Positions 17,337 to 26,387 of a stretch of DNA of 58,834 nt are shown here, one piece after another (position 1 is the first letter of the stretch; each line of letters begins with the position of its first letter). Origin of the DNA: JBIKWM01 sp044356305 (GTDB lineage Bacteria > Bacteroidota > Bacteroidia > UBA10329); contig JBIKWM010000020.1 of NCBI GenBank assembly GCA_044356305.1, forward strand, positions 1 to 58,834, given 5' to 3'. Under the pieces are notes generated by a model. It saw only the letters and a program-made list of their open reading frames with translations, was not told the DNA's origin and searched no databases. The translations under genes were made by a program, and so were the position numbers.

Positions 17337-18353
17337 ATGAGCAAAGAGGTGAATGCTGACAAACTGAAGGCCCTGCAGATAGCCATGGACAAGCTGGAGA
17401 AGACCCATGGCAAGGGCACCATCATGCGCTTGGGCGATCAGGCTGTTGATAATGTGGAGGCCATCCCATCGGGCAGCATCACGCTCGATCTGGCCCTCGG
17501 GGTGGGCGGTTACCCACGTGGCCGCATCATCGAGATTTACGGTCCTGAATCGAGCGGTAAGACCACCCTGGCCATACATGCCATTGCTGAGGCCCAGAAA
17601 AAGGGCGGCATAGCGGCCATCATCGATGCCGAGCACGCCTTCGACCGCTTCTATGCCGAGAAGCTGGGTGTTGACCTCGATAACCTCCTCATTTCGCAGC
17701 CCGACCATGGCGAGCAGGCCCTGGAGATAGCCGAGAACCTGATTCGTTCGGGTGCCATCGATATCATTGTGATAGACTCTGTGGCGGCACTCACCCCCAA
17801 GGCCGAGATTGAGGGCGAGATGGGGGAGAGCAAGGTGGGTCTGCAGGCCCGTCTCATGTCGCAGGCACTGCGCAAGCTCACTGCCACCATTTCCAAGACC
17901 GGCTGTGTGTGCATCTTCATCAACCAGTTGAGAGAGAAGATAGGTGTGATGTTCGGCAACCCCGAGACCACCACTGGTGGCAACGCACTCAAATTCTACG
18001 CGAGCATCCGTCTGGACATTCGTAGGGCCAACGCCATCAAGGACGGTGAGGAGAACACCGGCAACCGCGCCCGTGTCAAGGTGGTGAAGAACAAGGTTGC
18101 TCCTCCGTTCCGCAAGGCCGAGTTCGACATCATGTTCGGTGAGGGCATTTCTAAGACAGGCGAGATAGTCGACCTGGGCACCGAGCTGGGAGTGGTCAAG
18201 AAGAGCGGGTCGTGGTTCAGCTACGATGACACTCGCCTTGGGCAGGGCCGCGATGCGGTGAAGGAACTGCTGCGCGACAACCCCGAACTGTGCGAAGAGC
18301 TTGAGAAGCGCATCAAAGATGCCGTGCTGAAAAAGGACACCGTGCCTGCATGA
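17337..18353 (+). CDS. recA: Recombinase RecA
   Basis: RecA is the ATP-dependent strand-exchange protein for homologous recombination. The 338-aa product has Walker A GPESSGKTT at residues 69-77, VIDSVAAL as Walker B, and the L2 DNA-binding loop with FGNPETTTGGNAL. The ATG at 17337 gives MSKEVNADKLKALQ; upstream codons from 17259 cross the promoter. The stop overlaps the start of a TPR lipoprotein gene, an unusual partner for recA. Confidence 0.98.
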   Translation: MSKEVNADKLKALQIAMDKLEKTHGKGTIMRLGDQAVDNVEAIPSGSITLDLALGVGGYPRGRIIEIYGPESSGKTTLAIHAIAEAQKKGGIAAIIDAEHAFDRFYAEKLGVDLDNLLISQPDHGEQALEIAENLIRSGAIDIIVIDSVAALTPKAEIEGEMGESKVGLQARLMSQALRKLTATISKTGCVCIFINQLREKIGVMFGNPETTTGGNALKFYASIRLDIRRANAIKDGEENTGNRARVKVVKNKVAPPFRKAEFDIMFGEGISKTGEIVDLGTELGVVKKSGSWFSYDDTRLGQGRDAVKELLRDNPELCEELEKRIKDAVLKKDTVPA

Positions 18354-19390
18354 TGTCCGTATCGCTGCGCAATCTGACGTTCGCGCTGGTGGCCATGGCG
18401 GCCATCGGCACCTCGTGCGGGCCGGCCGACAAGGGCACCGTTGCAGTGAAGGAACTGCCCACTGACAGCCTCGGCCCTATAGGTGTGGTGATAGACTCGC
18501 TCACCGACCTGATGCACAAACGGCCCACCGACCACAGCCTTTATCTGAAGCGGGCCGAGGTGCTTCTGGCCGTTGGTCAGTTGAACTACGCATTGGCCGA
18601 TGCCGGACGTGCCTTCCTCATGGACAGCACCGATTTTGAGGTGCACCTCACCTTGGCCGATATCTACTTCCGTATGGCCAAACCCGACCGCACCAAGGTG
18701 TATCTGGAGCGTGCCAGAACATTGGCCCCCAAAGAGAAGGAGCCTTATTACCGATTGGCCGAGTTCAACCTGTTCCTCCAGAATTATCAGGAGTGCATAA
18801 CCAACGCCAACGAGGCGCTGCGCATAGAGGAACAGGACCCGCGACCGTATTTCCTCAAAGGCATTGCCTACAAGGAGACCGGTGACACCACACGGGCCAT
18901 CGACCATCTGATGACCTCGTTGCAGCACAACCCCGAGAATGTGGATGCACTGGTTGAACTGGGCATAATGGCCTATGGCCGCAAGGATGCGAAGGCCGAG
19001 AATTACTTCAACAATGCCATTAGGATAAAACCCGATTCGAAAGAGGCGCTGTACGGATTGGGCATGTTCTATCAGGAGAACGACCGCCTGAATGAAGCAT
19101 TGGCCACCTACACCCGCATTTTGGCCATTGACAGCACCTACGCCATGGCCCATTACAACATGGGCTACATCCATTACGAGTATCTACGCTCTTATGATGA
19201 GGCCATCAAGGAGTTCTCGTTGGCCTATCGCAAGAATCCGGGTTATGCCCAGGCGGTGTATATGCGGGGTCTGTGCTTTGAGGCAAAGGGCGATGTGAGC
19301 CGTGCCGCTGCCGAGTACAATCTCGCGCTCAAGATCGATCCGCGCTATGCCAAGGCGGCCGATGGGGCTAAGCGGGTCTTAAGGAAGTGA
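18350..19390 (+). CDS. TPR-repeat lipoprotein
   Basis: The product is 346 aa. The N-terminus (MMSVSLRNLTFALVAMAAIGTSCG) is a lipoprotein signal with the lipobox Cys near residue 23. The body has about eight TPR units, for example DALVELGIMAYGRKDAKAEN and AMAHYNMGYIHYEYLRSYDE. It should be lipid-anchored in the periplasm or outer membrane and serve as an interaction scaffold. The ATGA overlap with recA implies coupled translation, though no functional link is known. Confidence 0.85.
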   Translation: MMSVSLRNLTFALVAMAAIGTSCGPADKGTVAVKELPTDSLGPIGVVIDSLTDLMHKRPTDHSLYLKRAEVLLAVGQLNYALADAGRAFLMDSTDFEVHLTLADIYFRMAKPDRTKVYLERARTLAPKEKEPYYRLAEFNLFLQNYQECITNANEALRIEEQDPRPYFLKGIAYKETGDTTRAIDHLMTSLQHNPENVDALVELGIMAYGRKDAKAENYFNNAIRIKPDSKEALYGLGMFYQENDRLNEALATYTRILAIDSTYAMAHYNMGYIHYEYLRSYDEAIKEFSLAYRKNPGYAQAVYMRGLCFEAKGDVSRAAAEYNLALKIDPRYAKAADGAKRVLRK

Positions 19391-19495
19391 GCGGAGTAAC
19401 CTTGTCACTGTCGGCCATTTGCCTGAAAGTTGAATGGATAGTATTGGGCCGATACTTTCAGTTTCATTGCATTGACTGAATGAGCCACGATCATC

Positions 19496-20641
19496 ATGCG
19501 AAATCTCTACACCTTCATTTTCATACTCATAGGGATGGTGCCGCTGGCACAGGCCCAGGAAGTGGGTTGCACGGATCCCAATGCCATCAACTTCAATCCG
19601 TTTGCCACGATTGACGATGGCTCGTGCATCTACGGCATCTATGGCTGTACCGATCCGAATGCACTGAACTATGACCCTGTGGCCACGGTCGATAATGGCT
19701 CGTGCGTTTACGTGTATTATGGTTGCACCGACCCTAACGCTGCCAATTACAATCCCATTGCGAATGCCGATGATGGCAGTTGCTACTACTATTACTATGG
19801 CTGCACCGATCCCAATGCCGTTAATTATGACCCCAATGCCAACTATGACGATGGCAGCTGCTATTACATCATATACGGTTGCACCGATCCTGGGGCCGAT
19901 AACTACGACCCCAACGCTCAGGTAGACGATGGCAGCTGTTACTACAGCGGTACTTGGGGCTGCACCGATCCTGCTGCTGCCAATTATGACCCATGGGCCA
20001 ATTACGATGACGGCAGTTGCTACTACTATTACTACGGCTGCACGGACCCCAATGCCGTTAACTATGACCCCAATGCCAACTATGATGATGGTAGCTGTAT
20101 TTATGGCGAAATATGGGGTTGTACGGATCCTGCCGCTGTGAACTATGATCCTTTGGCCCAATACGATGATGGATCCTGCATTTTACCCTCTGGTTGTACT
20201 GACCCATCAGCACTCAATTACGATCCCAGTGCTTTTTATGACGATGGGTCGTGCCAATACTATTACGACTGCTATGGCGAACAGAATGGGATTGCCTACT
20301 ATGACGATTGTGGCCAGTGTGTCGGTGGCAACACAGGACTCGAGCCATGCATTTTGATCGGTGTAGATGAAGGCGTTGATAAGGCCTTAACTGTATTCCC
20401 CAACCCTACAAATGGTTCGGTATCGCTGATTCTGTCGGGTTCTTTGTGCGGGGATGTCCATGTCCGGCTCATGGAGCTTGCAGGTCGCGTAGTCTATTCA
20501 GAGCGGATCACTGCCATAACAGGTGTCCCGTACAGATTGCCTCTGAATGTGCCCGATGGGACCTACGTGCTTCACGTGCGTACTGCCACAGGTGGTGAAG
20601 CCAGAATACCTGTTGTTGTGAGCGGTTCACCTTCCCATTGA
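19496..20641 (+). CDS. T9SS type A protein with nine Cys-rich CTDP repeats
   Basis: The 381-aa protein has a signal peptide (MRNLYTFIFILIGMVPLAQAQ). Nine tandem repeats of about 25 residues follow, each starting GCTDPxAxNYDPxA and ending DDGSC, joined by Tyr-rich linkers (YYYYY). Each repeat has two Cys, probably a disulfide, and many Asp/Asn that could bind calcium. A CYGEQNG/DDCGQCVGG module follows. A C-terminal T9SS type A sorting domain (TVFPNPTNGSVSLIL to the end) completes it. Such repeats are common in marine Flavobacteriia surface proteins, and the function is unknown. It has its own 105-bp upstream region. Confidence 0.9.
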   Translation: MRNLYTFIFILIGMVPLAQAQEVGCTDPNAINFNPFATIDDGSCIYGIYGCTDPNALNYDPVATVDNGSCVYVYYGCTDPNAANYNPIANADDGSCYYYYYGCTDPNAVNYDPNANYDDGSCYYIIYGCTDPGADNYDPNAQVDDGSCYYSGTWGCTDPAAANYDPWANYDDGSCYYYYYGCTDPNAVNYDPNANYDDGSCIYGEIWGCTDPAAVNYDPLAQYDDGSCILPSGCTDPSALNYDPSAFYDDGSCQYYYDCYGEQNGIAYYDDCGQCVGGNTGLEPCILIGVDEGVDKALTVFPNPTNGSVSLILSGSLCGDVHVRLMELAGRVVYSERITAITGVPYRLPLNVPDGTYVLHVRTATGGEARIPVVVSGSPSH

Positions 20642-20717
20642 GCCCGCTCGGCAGGTAGAGTTTCACATTTTTTTCTTGCTCCCTGCCTATTTCGATAGGG
20701 TCGGGGAGGGGCAGAAA

Positions 20718-20748
20718 AAAGCCTCGATGGACTGGCCATCGGGGCTTT
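20718..20748. terminator. Bidirectional terminator between T9SS gene and lpd
   Basis: AAAGCCTCGATGG (20718-20730) pairs with CCATCGGGGCTTT (20736-20748) over a 5-nt loop, with one mismatch. On the minus strand it is followed by TTTCTG after a T-run, and on the plus strand by CATTTC. It separates two convergent genes. Confidence 0.85.
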
Positions 20749-20771
20749 CATTTCAACCTGAATTACGAATA

Positions 20772-22160
20772 TCAGAGGTGGATAACCTCATCGTAAGCAG
20801 CAGCGGCCGCTTCCATGATGGCCTCGCTCATGGTGGGGTGCGGGTGCACTGCTTTGATGATTTCGTGGCCGGTGGTTTCCAACTTGCGGGCCACCACCAC
20901 TTCAGCTATCATCTCAGTCACGTTGGCACCTATCATGTGCGCGCCCAGCCATTCGCCATACTTGGCATCAAAGATCACTTTCACAAAACCATCGGGAGTG
21001 CCACCTGCCTTGGCCTTACCCGAGGCCGTGAAGGGGAACTTGCCCACCTTTATCTCAAGCCCGGCCTCGCGTGCGGCCTTTTCGGTCATTCCCACACTGG
21101 CCACTTCTGGCTGGCAGTAGGTGCAGCCCGGTATGTTTCCGTAGTCCATGGGCTGAGGGTGGTGCCCTGCTATCTTCTCCACACAGATTATACCCTCCGC
21201 GCTCGCCACGTGCGCCAGGGCAGGGCCTTTAACGCAGTCGCCAATGGCATATACGCCCGGAATGTTGGTGCGGTAGTACTCGTCTACCACCACGCGTCCA
21301 CCATCAACCACAACACCCGCCTGTTCAAGACCCGCGCCCTCTACATTGGCCTGTATGCCTACGGCCGATAATACGATGTCGCACTCTATCACCTCCTCGC
21401 CTTTCTTGGTCTTCACAGTCACCTTGCAGCCATTGCCACTGGTGTCCACCTTTTCCACGCTGGCTTCGGTCATGATGTTCATACCCACCTTCTTGAACGA
21501 GCGGGCCAGCTGCTTGCTCACATCCTCGTCCTCAACGGGCACTATGTTGGGCATGTATTCTACAACCGTCACCTCGGTGCCGATTGCATTGTAGAAATAG
21601 GCGAATTCCACCCCGATGGCTCCCGAGCCCACCACTACCATCTTTTTCGGTTGCTGCTGCAGCACGAGTGCCTCGCGGTAGCCGATGATCTTCTTGCCGT
21701 CCTGTTTCAGATTGGGCAGTTCGCGGCTGCGTGCACCCAAGGCCAGGATTATATGCTTGGCGGCATAGTCTGTCGATTTCCCTTCGGCATCTTTCACGCT
21801 CACTTTGCCTTTGCCAATAAGGGTCCCATGACCCTGTATATGATCTATCTTGTTCTTTTTGAACAGGAACTGAATGCCCTTGCTCATGCCATCGGCCACA
21901 TCGCGACTGCGCTTCACCATGGCTTTAAGGTCGGCCTGCGCACCACCGACAGTTATTCCATAATCGGCCGCATGGTTCAGATACTCAAACACCTGCGCGC
22001 TCTTCAGCAGTGCTTTTGTGGGTATACAGCCCCAGTTGAGGCAAATACCTCCGAGCTCGGCCTTTTCCACCACACCCACTTTCAGGCCCAGTTGGCTGGC
22101 ACGTATGGCCGCAACGTAGCCACCGGGGCCGCTTCCTATCACAATCACATCGTAGCTCAT
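20772..22160 (-). CDS. lpd: Dihydrolipoyl dehydrogenase
   Basis: This is the E3 flavoenzyme of 2-oxoacid dehydrogenase complexes, reoxidising dihydrolipoamide with NAD+. The 462-aa protein has the FAD loop VIVIGSGPGGYVAA, the redox disulfide GGICLNWGC (Cys40 and Cys45), the NAD loop VVVGSGAIGVEFA, and the C-terminal active-site HPHPTMSEA. Start and length are normal. A TAATTTCG element (minus strand, 22192-22199) lies 31 nt upstream. No E1 or E2 gene is adjacent. Confidence 0.96.
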   Translation of the reverse strand: MSYDVIVIGSGPGGYVAAIRASQLGLKVGVVEKAELGGICLNWGCIPTKALLKSAQVFEYLNHAADYGITVGGAQADLKAMVKRSRDVADGMSKGIQFLFKKNKIDHIQGHGTLIGKGKVSVKDAEGKSTDYAAKHIILALGARSRELPNLKQDGKKIIGYREALVLQQQPKKMVVVGSGAIGVEFAYFYNAIGTEVTVVEYMPNIVPVEDEDVSKQLARSFKKVGMNIMTEASVEKVDTSGNGCKVTVKTKKGEEVIECDIVLSAVGIQANVEGAGLEQAGVVVDGGRVVVDEYYRTNIPGVYAIGDCVKGPALAHVASAEGIICVEKIAGHHPQPMDYGNIPGCTYCQPEVASVGMTEKAAREAGLEIKVGKFPFTASGKAKAGGTPDGFVKVIFDAKYGEWLGAHMIGANVTEMIAEVVVARKLETTGHEIIKAVHPHPTMSEAIMEAAAAAYDEVIHL

Positions 22161-22191
22161 GGCAGTTATTTACGGTAAATGGTAAGGGCCG

Positions 22192-22199
22192 CGAAATTA
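22192..22199 (-). promoter_or_regulatory. TAATTTCG promoter element of lpd
   Basis: On the minus strand TAATTTCG fits TAnnTTnG, 31 nt before the lpd start. Confidence 0.55.
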
Positions 22200-22232
22200 G
22201 TTCAGCGAGACCCCGATAGGCTGTTCAAAAGG

Positions 22233-23216
22233 TCACTCATGGTCGCGGCCGTGGCCGTGGCCTCCCTGTTTCACCTGAAGCTCAAATTCCACAATAGAGT
22301 CCTGTGTCTCAGGGCTGAGGTTCTTCTCGTACAGCGGCTGTAGGTCGGGCTGCCCGGCATTGACCCATGCAGTGTACCACATGCTGCCTACCGCCACTAT
22401 GGCTGCGCGCATCCTCCGTTCCACCATTCCGCCCATCATATCGTGGTACGCTTTTGAGTATTCCTCACTATAGTTCTTAACGAGTGCAGCGCCTCTGTTC
22501 TCAAGGGCATATTTCCGGTCGGTAGGGAACTGTTCATTCAATCGCCTCTCAAAACTCAGCACCGTATCCAAGGCCATGTGGCTGGCCTCAACCGACTCCC
22601 AGGCAAAGTCAATGGCCGAGTCGATGTACTTGGCCCGGCCTGTGAAATAGTCGTAGTCATCGCTGAAAAGCTCTGGCAATCGGCTCTCCCAAAAGGCATG
22701 GATACCTTTCTGATCGGTAAGCTGTCCGTTGTAGTTCTCGGTAGTGTGCAGCGGCACGTGGGCATCACCGATATAATGGCCCAGATCGGCCGAGTACTTC
22801 AGGATCAGGTCATAGTTCTGATCCCTGAATGCCCGAGTAAGGCGGTACATCATCACATCAATGTGCCATGGCACTATTCCATATGCCTTCAAAGTATCCT
22901 CGCTGAACTTTGCCACTGCATCTTTCCATCTGCGTGGCACCACCTTAAAGGGTTCGGTTGTGCTGTAATGATCAATGTCGATAAAGTGCCGTTCGGCCTC
23001 GCCATCTACAATGTACCTGCGTTTGTCGGGGTCAACGGCATGTTCGGTTATAAATTCAATGTTGCGCTTGTAAAAACCGATCATCTGAGGGGGCAGAGTC
23101 ATAACGGCCAATCGGTTTATGCGTTTGTGCGCAAAAAATCCCCAGCTCCATAGGTGGATGGGGGCGACTACACTAACAAGGCACAATGTGAGCGCCAGAC
23201 GCAGCAAAATGTACAT
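22233..23216 (-). CDS. Zinc-dependent phospholipase C/S1-P1 nuclease-like protein
   Basis: The 327-aa secreted protein begins MYILLRLALTLCLVSVVAPIHLWSWGFFAHKRIN. A Trp/His follow signal cleavage as in the zinc phospholipase C/S1-P1 nuclease fold. FIDIDHYS and SADLGHYIGDAHVPLHT supply the other metal ligands. The C-terminal GHGHGRDH tail is His-rich. The start at 23216 is placed by a TACCTTCG element 6 nt upstream; the frame continues 48 codons upstream but crosses that element. Whether it cleaves phospholipid or nucleic acid is not decidable here. Confidence 0.87.
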   Translation of the reverse strand: MYILLRLALTLCLVSVVAPIHLWSWGFFAHKRINRLAVMTLPPQMIGFYKRNIEFITEHAVDPDKRRYIVDGEAERHFIDIDHYSTTEPFKVVPRRWKDAVAKFSEDTLKAYGIVPWHIDVMMYRLTRAFRDQNYDLILKYSADLGHYIGDAHVPLHTTENYNGQLTDQKGIHAFWESRLPELFSDDYDYFTGRAKYIDSAIDFAWESVEASHMALDTVLSFERRLNEQFPTDRKYALENRGAALVKNYSEEYSKAYHDMMGGMVERRMRAAIVAVGSMWYTAWVNAGQPDLQPLYEKNLSPETQDSIVEFELQVKQGGHGHGRDHE

Positions 23217-23222
23217 GGCCCG

Positions 23223-23230
23223 CGAAGGTA
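23223..23230 (-). promoter_or_regulatory. TACCTTCG promoter element, 6 nt before ATG
   Basis: On the minus strand TACCTTCG ends six bases before the ATG at 23216, implying a nearly leaderless mRNA. Confidence 0.6.
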
Positions 23231-23479
23231 GGACTGCCGTCCTGCCAGTGGCTCGGTTCATTGCTGATAGGCAATATGAATTTATTGTAAATGATTGAAT
23301 TGAATCGGAACGGAAGCACTCGCCATTCCGATCAATTTCCCAAGCATTGACAAATTTCAACCAAGCGGTTGTTTCCTAAGTCCTGATGCACATTTCCATG
23401 GCAGCGCGGCACATAAGCCTCTGACCAGGTAGACAGGATGAGATTGATTTCTGAGACAAAAAGTGCCCTTTGCAATAAA

Positions 23480-24082
23480 TCAACGCAACGTGAATACGAT
23501 TCCCACTCCTCCTAATGGGGTGGCTGCGTTAAGAGGTTGCATCAGCATGGGGCGGGCACTCATGCTCAGGTCCTCGCTCACATCAAAACTGAACAGATGA
23601 CCGTCCACTGTGGCATCAATGATGTTTAGCCCATAAAGTGCCACGGTGAAAATGATGCATAGGTCTCGGTTGCGCTGATAGTAGCTGATCAGCTCTTTCA
23701 TGTTGGCATCTGAATAGCGCGTTGCATACGGATCAACGGTGGCGGGGTCATCGTCAACCCGCTTCAGGTAGGCATCGCGGTACTCCGTACGCTGCATATC
23801 GCTGCTGACTATGCCATACACCAATCCGGCAAAACCGCCATAGATGATGGGCAATTTCCACCAACGCTTGTTATACACCTGACCAAGACCGGGCAGGGCG
23901 GCACTCATCCACACCGCCCTTTTGGGCCTGTGCGGTTGTCCGAAACTCATTCTCACCTTGCTCTTCGGAGCAACGGTATCGGCCAAGACAACAGTGGTAT
24001 CAGCCTGCGCAACAGCATCAGACCATTGGCAGAAAAAAAGGAAAAGAGATGCAAGGATGAACCGTAATGCGGGCGCTGACAT
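23480..24082 (-). CDS. DUF5683 domain-containing protein
   Basis: The 200-aa protein has a signal-like N-terminus (MSAPALRFILASLFLFFCQWSDAVAQA) and the DUF5683 core RAVWMSAALPGLGQVYNKRWWKLPIIYGG, with hydrophobic segments near residues 95-115 and 145-160. It is probably membrane-associated. The start ATG at 24082 overlaps the parB stop by one base. The parA-parB-DUF5683 order is a familiar Bacteroidota arrangement. The function is unknown. Confidence 0.88.
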   Translation of the reverse strand: MSAPALRFILASLFLFFCQWSDAVAQADTTVVLADTVAPKSKVRMSFGQPHRPKRAVWMSAALPGLGQVYNKRWWKLPIIYGGFAGLVYGIVSSDMQRTEYRDAYLKRVDDDPATVDPYATRYSDANMKELISYYQRNRDLCIIFTVALYGLNIIDATVDGHLFSFDVSEDLSMSARPMLMQPLNAATPLGGVGIVFTLR

Positions 24083-24969
24083 CAGGGCCAAAGGTCGAGC
24101 ATGGCGAGCAGCCTGCGCATATCCTCGCTGTTCTTGAAGTTGATGGTCAGCGCGCCACGGCCGCTGGCTTTGGTGCGCAACGATACTCGGGTACCGAGAT
24201 GGTCGGCCACCTGCTGCTCTATCCGCTGCACCTCAATGGGCATCTCAGTGGGGAGGCCACGCTCACGCTTCGGTGCGCGGTTCACTTTCACAGCATCCTC
24301 AACATCACGCACCGAGAGCTCATCCTTTATTATCCGTTTAAAAAGCTCAATCTGCTGTACAGGATCAGAGATGCTCACCAGCGCGCGGGCATGGCCCATG
24401 CTGAGCCTGCGGTCCATGATTCCTTTCTGTATCTCGGCCGGCAGTTTCAGCAGTCGGAGGAAATTGGTCACTGCACTGCGGCTTTTCCCGACTTTCTCGG
24501 CCAGCTCTTCCTGCGTCAGGTTACACTCGTCTATCAGGCGTTGGTACGAGAGTGCCACTTCAATGGCATCCAGGTCTTGGCGTTGAATGTTCTCTACCAG
24601 AGCCATCTCCAACATGCTCTGGTCGTTGGCCACACGCACATAGGCAGGCACCTCGGTCAGGCCAACAAGTTGCGAGGCGCGGAATCGTCTCTCGCCAGAG
24701 ATGAGCTGGTAGCGGTCGTAGCCCACCTTGCGCACAGTTACGGGCTGTATGATTCCATGCGTGCGGATAGACGATGCAAGTTCGTCAAGTGCCTCCTGAT
24801 CAAAATGACTGCGTGGCTGAAAGGGATTGGCCTCTATCTGTTCGACAGGGATGTTGCTCACCGCACCGGCCAGCGCTCCATGACCGGCAGAGCGGGTGGT
24901 GATATCCGTACCCTGATCCTCGAGCAGTGCGCCAAGGCCACGGCCCAATGCGTTCTTTTTCAGGCTCAT
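24082..24969 (-). CDS. parB: Chromosome-partitioning protein ParB
   Basis: ParB is a CTP-dependent clamp that loads at parS and works with ParA in chromosome segregation. The 295-aa protein begins KKNALGRGLGALLED. It has the Noc/ParB N-terminal domain with NPFQPRSHFD, the CTP-binding SGERRFRAS, LVENIQRQDLDAIE, and a helix-turn-helix around TQEELAEKVGKSRSAVTNFLRLL. The C-terminal dimerisation segment ends DMRRLLAMLDLWP. It overlaps parA upstream (ATGA). No canonical parS site was found in the window. Confidence 0.97.
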   Translation of the reverse strand: MSLKKNALGRGLGALLEDQGTDITTRSAGHGALAGAVSNIPVEQIEANPFQPRSHFDQEALDELASSIRTHGIIQPVTVRKVGYDRYQLISGERRFRASQLVGLTEVPAYVRVANDQSMLEMALVENIQRQDLDAIEVALSYQRLIDECNLTQEELAEKVGKSRSAVTNFLRLLKLPAEIQKGIMDRRLSMGHARALVSISDPVQQIELFKRIIKDELSVRDVEDAVKVNRAPKRERGLPTEMPIEVQRIEQQVADHLGTRVSLRTKASGRGALTINFKNSEDMRRLLAMLDLWP

Positions 24970-25766
24970 GATAAAATCTTATCCGACTCGCGCAGGCGGG
25001 TCATGTTGTTCTTCTGGAGTATCTCACGTGCCAGGTTCAGGTAGCTCGTGGCCCCTTTCGAAGCAGCATCGTGCATGATGATGCTCTTACCGAAACTTGG
25101 GGCCTCACCGAGCTTTGTGTTGCGCTGAATGATGGTATCGAACACCATCTGTTGGAAATGGGTTTTCACCTCTTCAACCACCTGATTGGCCAATCTCAAC
25201 CGCTGGTCATACATGGTGAGCAGCAACCCCTCTATCTCAAGGTCAGGGTTCAGCCTGCTCTGTACTATCTTGATGGTGTTGAGCAGCTTACCCAATCCTT
25301 CAAGAGCGAAATACTCGCATTGTATGGGAATGATCACTGAATCTGCAGCAGTGAGGCTGTTGATAGTGATGAGGCCAAGGGAGGGCGAACAGTCGATGAA
25401 GATGAAATCGTAGTCGTTCTTCACCTTGTTCAATGCCAGTTTCACCATCATCTCCCTGTTGGGAAGATTGATCATCTCAATCTCGGCACCCACAAGGTCT
25501 ATGTGGGCCGGCATTATGTCCAGATTGGGTGTCTCGGTATGCAGAATCACATCCTTGGGTTCCATCTCGCCTATGATGCACTCATAAATGCTCGAGCGCA
25601 CATTGCGTGGGTCGAAACCCACACCTGAGGTTGAATTGGCCTGAGGATCGGCATCGACCAGCAACACCTTGTGCTCGAGCACTGCCAGGCTGGCGGCCAG
25701 ATTGATGGCTGTGGTGGTCTTACCTACACCGCCCTTCTGATTGGCGATGGCTATGATCTTGCTCAT
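24966..25766 (-). CDS. parA: Chromosome-partitioning ATPase ParA
   Basis: This 266-aa ParA/Soj-type ATPase has the deviant Walker A QKGGVGKTTTA near residue 9, VDADPQANS, and Walker B FIDCSPSLG. It drives ParB-bound origin movement on the nucleoid. The start at MSKIIAIANQ (25766) is preferred to a GTG at 25796, which overlaps a TACCTTCG promoter element (25796-25803). It is followed without a gap by parB. Confidence 0.97.
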   Translation of the reverse strand: MSKIIAIANQKGGVGKTTTAINLAASLAVLEHKVLLVDADPQANSTSGVGFDPRNVRSSIYECIIGEMEPKDVILHTETPNLDIMPAHIDLVGAEIEMINLPNREMMVKLALNKVKNDYDFIFIDCSPSLGLITINSLTAADSVIIPIQCEYFALEGLGKLLNTIKIVQSRLNPDLEIEGLLLTMYDQRLRLANQVVEEVKTHFQQMVFDTIIQRNTKLGEAPSFGKSIIMHDAASKGATSYLNLAREILQKNNMTRLRESDKILS

Positions 25767-25795
25767 GTATTGCTGCCGCCTTTCCGAGCGGGTCA

Positions 25796-25803
25796 CGAAG
25801 GTA
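25796..25803 (-). promoter_or_regulatory. TACCTTCG promoter element of parAB
   Basis: On the minus strand TACCTTCG lies 29 nt before the parA ATG. Confidence 0.55.
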
Positions 25804-25880
25804 CTTTTTGCGCGATAGGGTAGGGGACCTACTTTTCAACAGAGAGGCTTGGATGTTGATAAGTCGGGTTGAAAAAAAGA

Positions 25881-25906
25881 AAGCCTGGAACAAGGGTTCC
25901 AGGCTT
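25881..25906 (-). terminator. Rho-independent terminator of the MORN gene
   Basis: AAGCCTGGAAC (25881-25891) pairs perfectly with GTTCCAGGCTT (25896-25906). On the minus strand it is followed by TCTTTTTTTC. Confidence 0.9.
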
Positions 25907-25928
25907 CTCAAGCATTCAGGTCTGAGGC

Positions 25929-26348
25929 TTACTTAGGCTTTTCGCTTCCACTTCGGTCGTGAGATTTCACCTCTCCCTGGAGCTCGCCATTGGCGTAGTT
26001 CGACTCTTCCTCAAGTGTTCCGTCCTCATAATACCTTTTAACCGAACCATGAGCCTTACCATCTACATAGTTCATCTCCATCCTAAGGTTGCCATTCTCG
26101 TAGTAAAGACGCTGTACCCCGTTCTCCTTACCATTCAGGTAGGTGGTCTCCATACGTACTTTTTCAGTACCGGGGAAGTACTTCTTGGTTACACCGTCCT
26201 CGGGCTTTTTGCAGCATCCGTCCTTGTGGCTGTGATCAGGGCGTGCCTCGCTCATTGAGGTGCCGGCCGATACTGACATGGCATTCTGACCATGGGCAAC
26301 ACACAATGCCAACATAGAGAAAAAGAGGGTAAGGCAAAGCGTTCTCAT
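25929..26348 (-). CDS. Secreted MORN-repeat (YwqK-like) protein
   Basis: The 139-aa protein has a signal peptide (MRTLCLTLFFSMLALCVAHGQ). A Cys-containing linker (HKDGCCKKPEDG) leads into three MORN-type repeats (TTYLNGKENGVQRLYYENG, MNYVDGKAHGSVKRYYEDG, SNYANGELQGEV), ending in a charged tail. Similar proteins are often named YwqK-family antitoxin, but nothing here shows toxin-antitoxin function and no toxin gene is adjacent. A strong terminator follows. Confidence 0.85.
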   Translation of the reverse strand: MRTLCLTLFFSMLALCVAHGQNAMSVSAGTSMSEARPDHSHKDGCCKKPEDGVTKKYFPGTEKVRMETTYLNGKENGVQRLYYENGNLRMEMNYVDGKAHGSVKRYYEDGTLEEESNYANGELQGEVKSHDRSGSEKPK

Positions 26349-26387
26349 GCGACTTTAGGATTGAGAAATTGGAAATCTGTGATTCAA

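Noticed and set aside
20900..20990. Possible tRNA or rRNA genes anywhere in the window
   Set aside because: I looked through the gaps for CCA-ending cloverleaf patterns and conserved rRNA segments and saw none.
24082..25803. parS site or replication origin near parAB
   Set aside because: No match to the TGTTTCACGTGAAACA type parS was found here or elsewhere in the window, and no dnaA, DnaA-box cluster or gidA is present.
25929..26348. Toxin-antitoxin module (YwqK-type antitoxin name)
   Set aside because: The protein has a Sec signal peptide and no toxin gene lies adjacent. The name derives only from MORN repeats.
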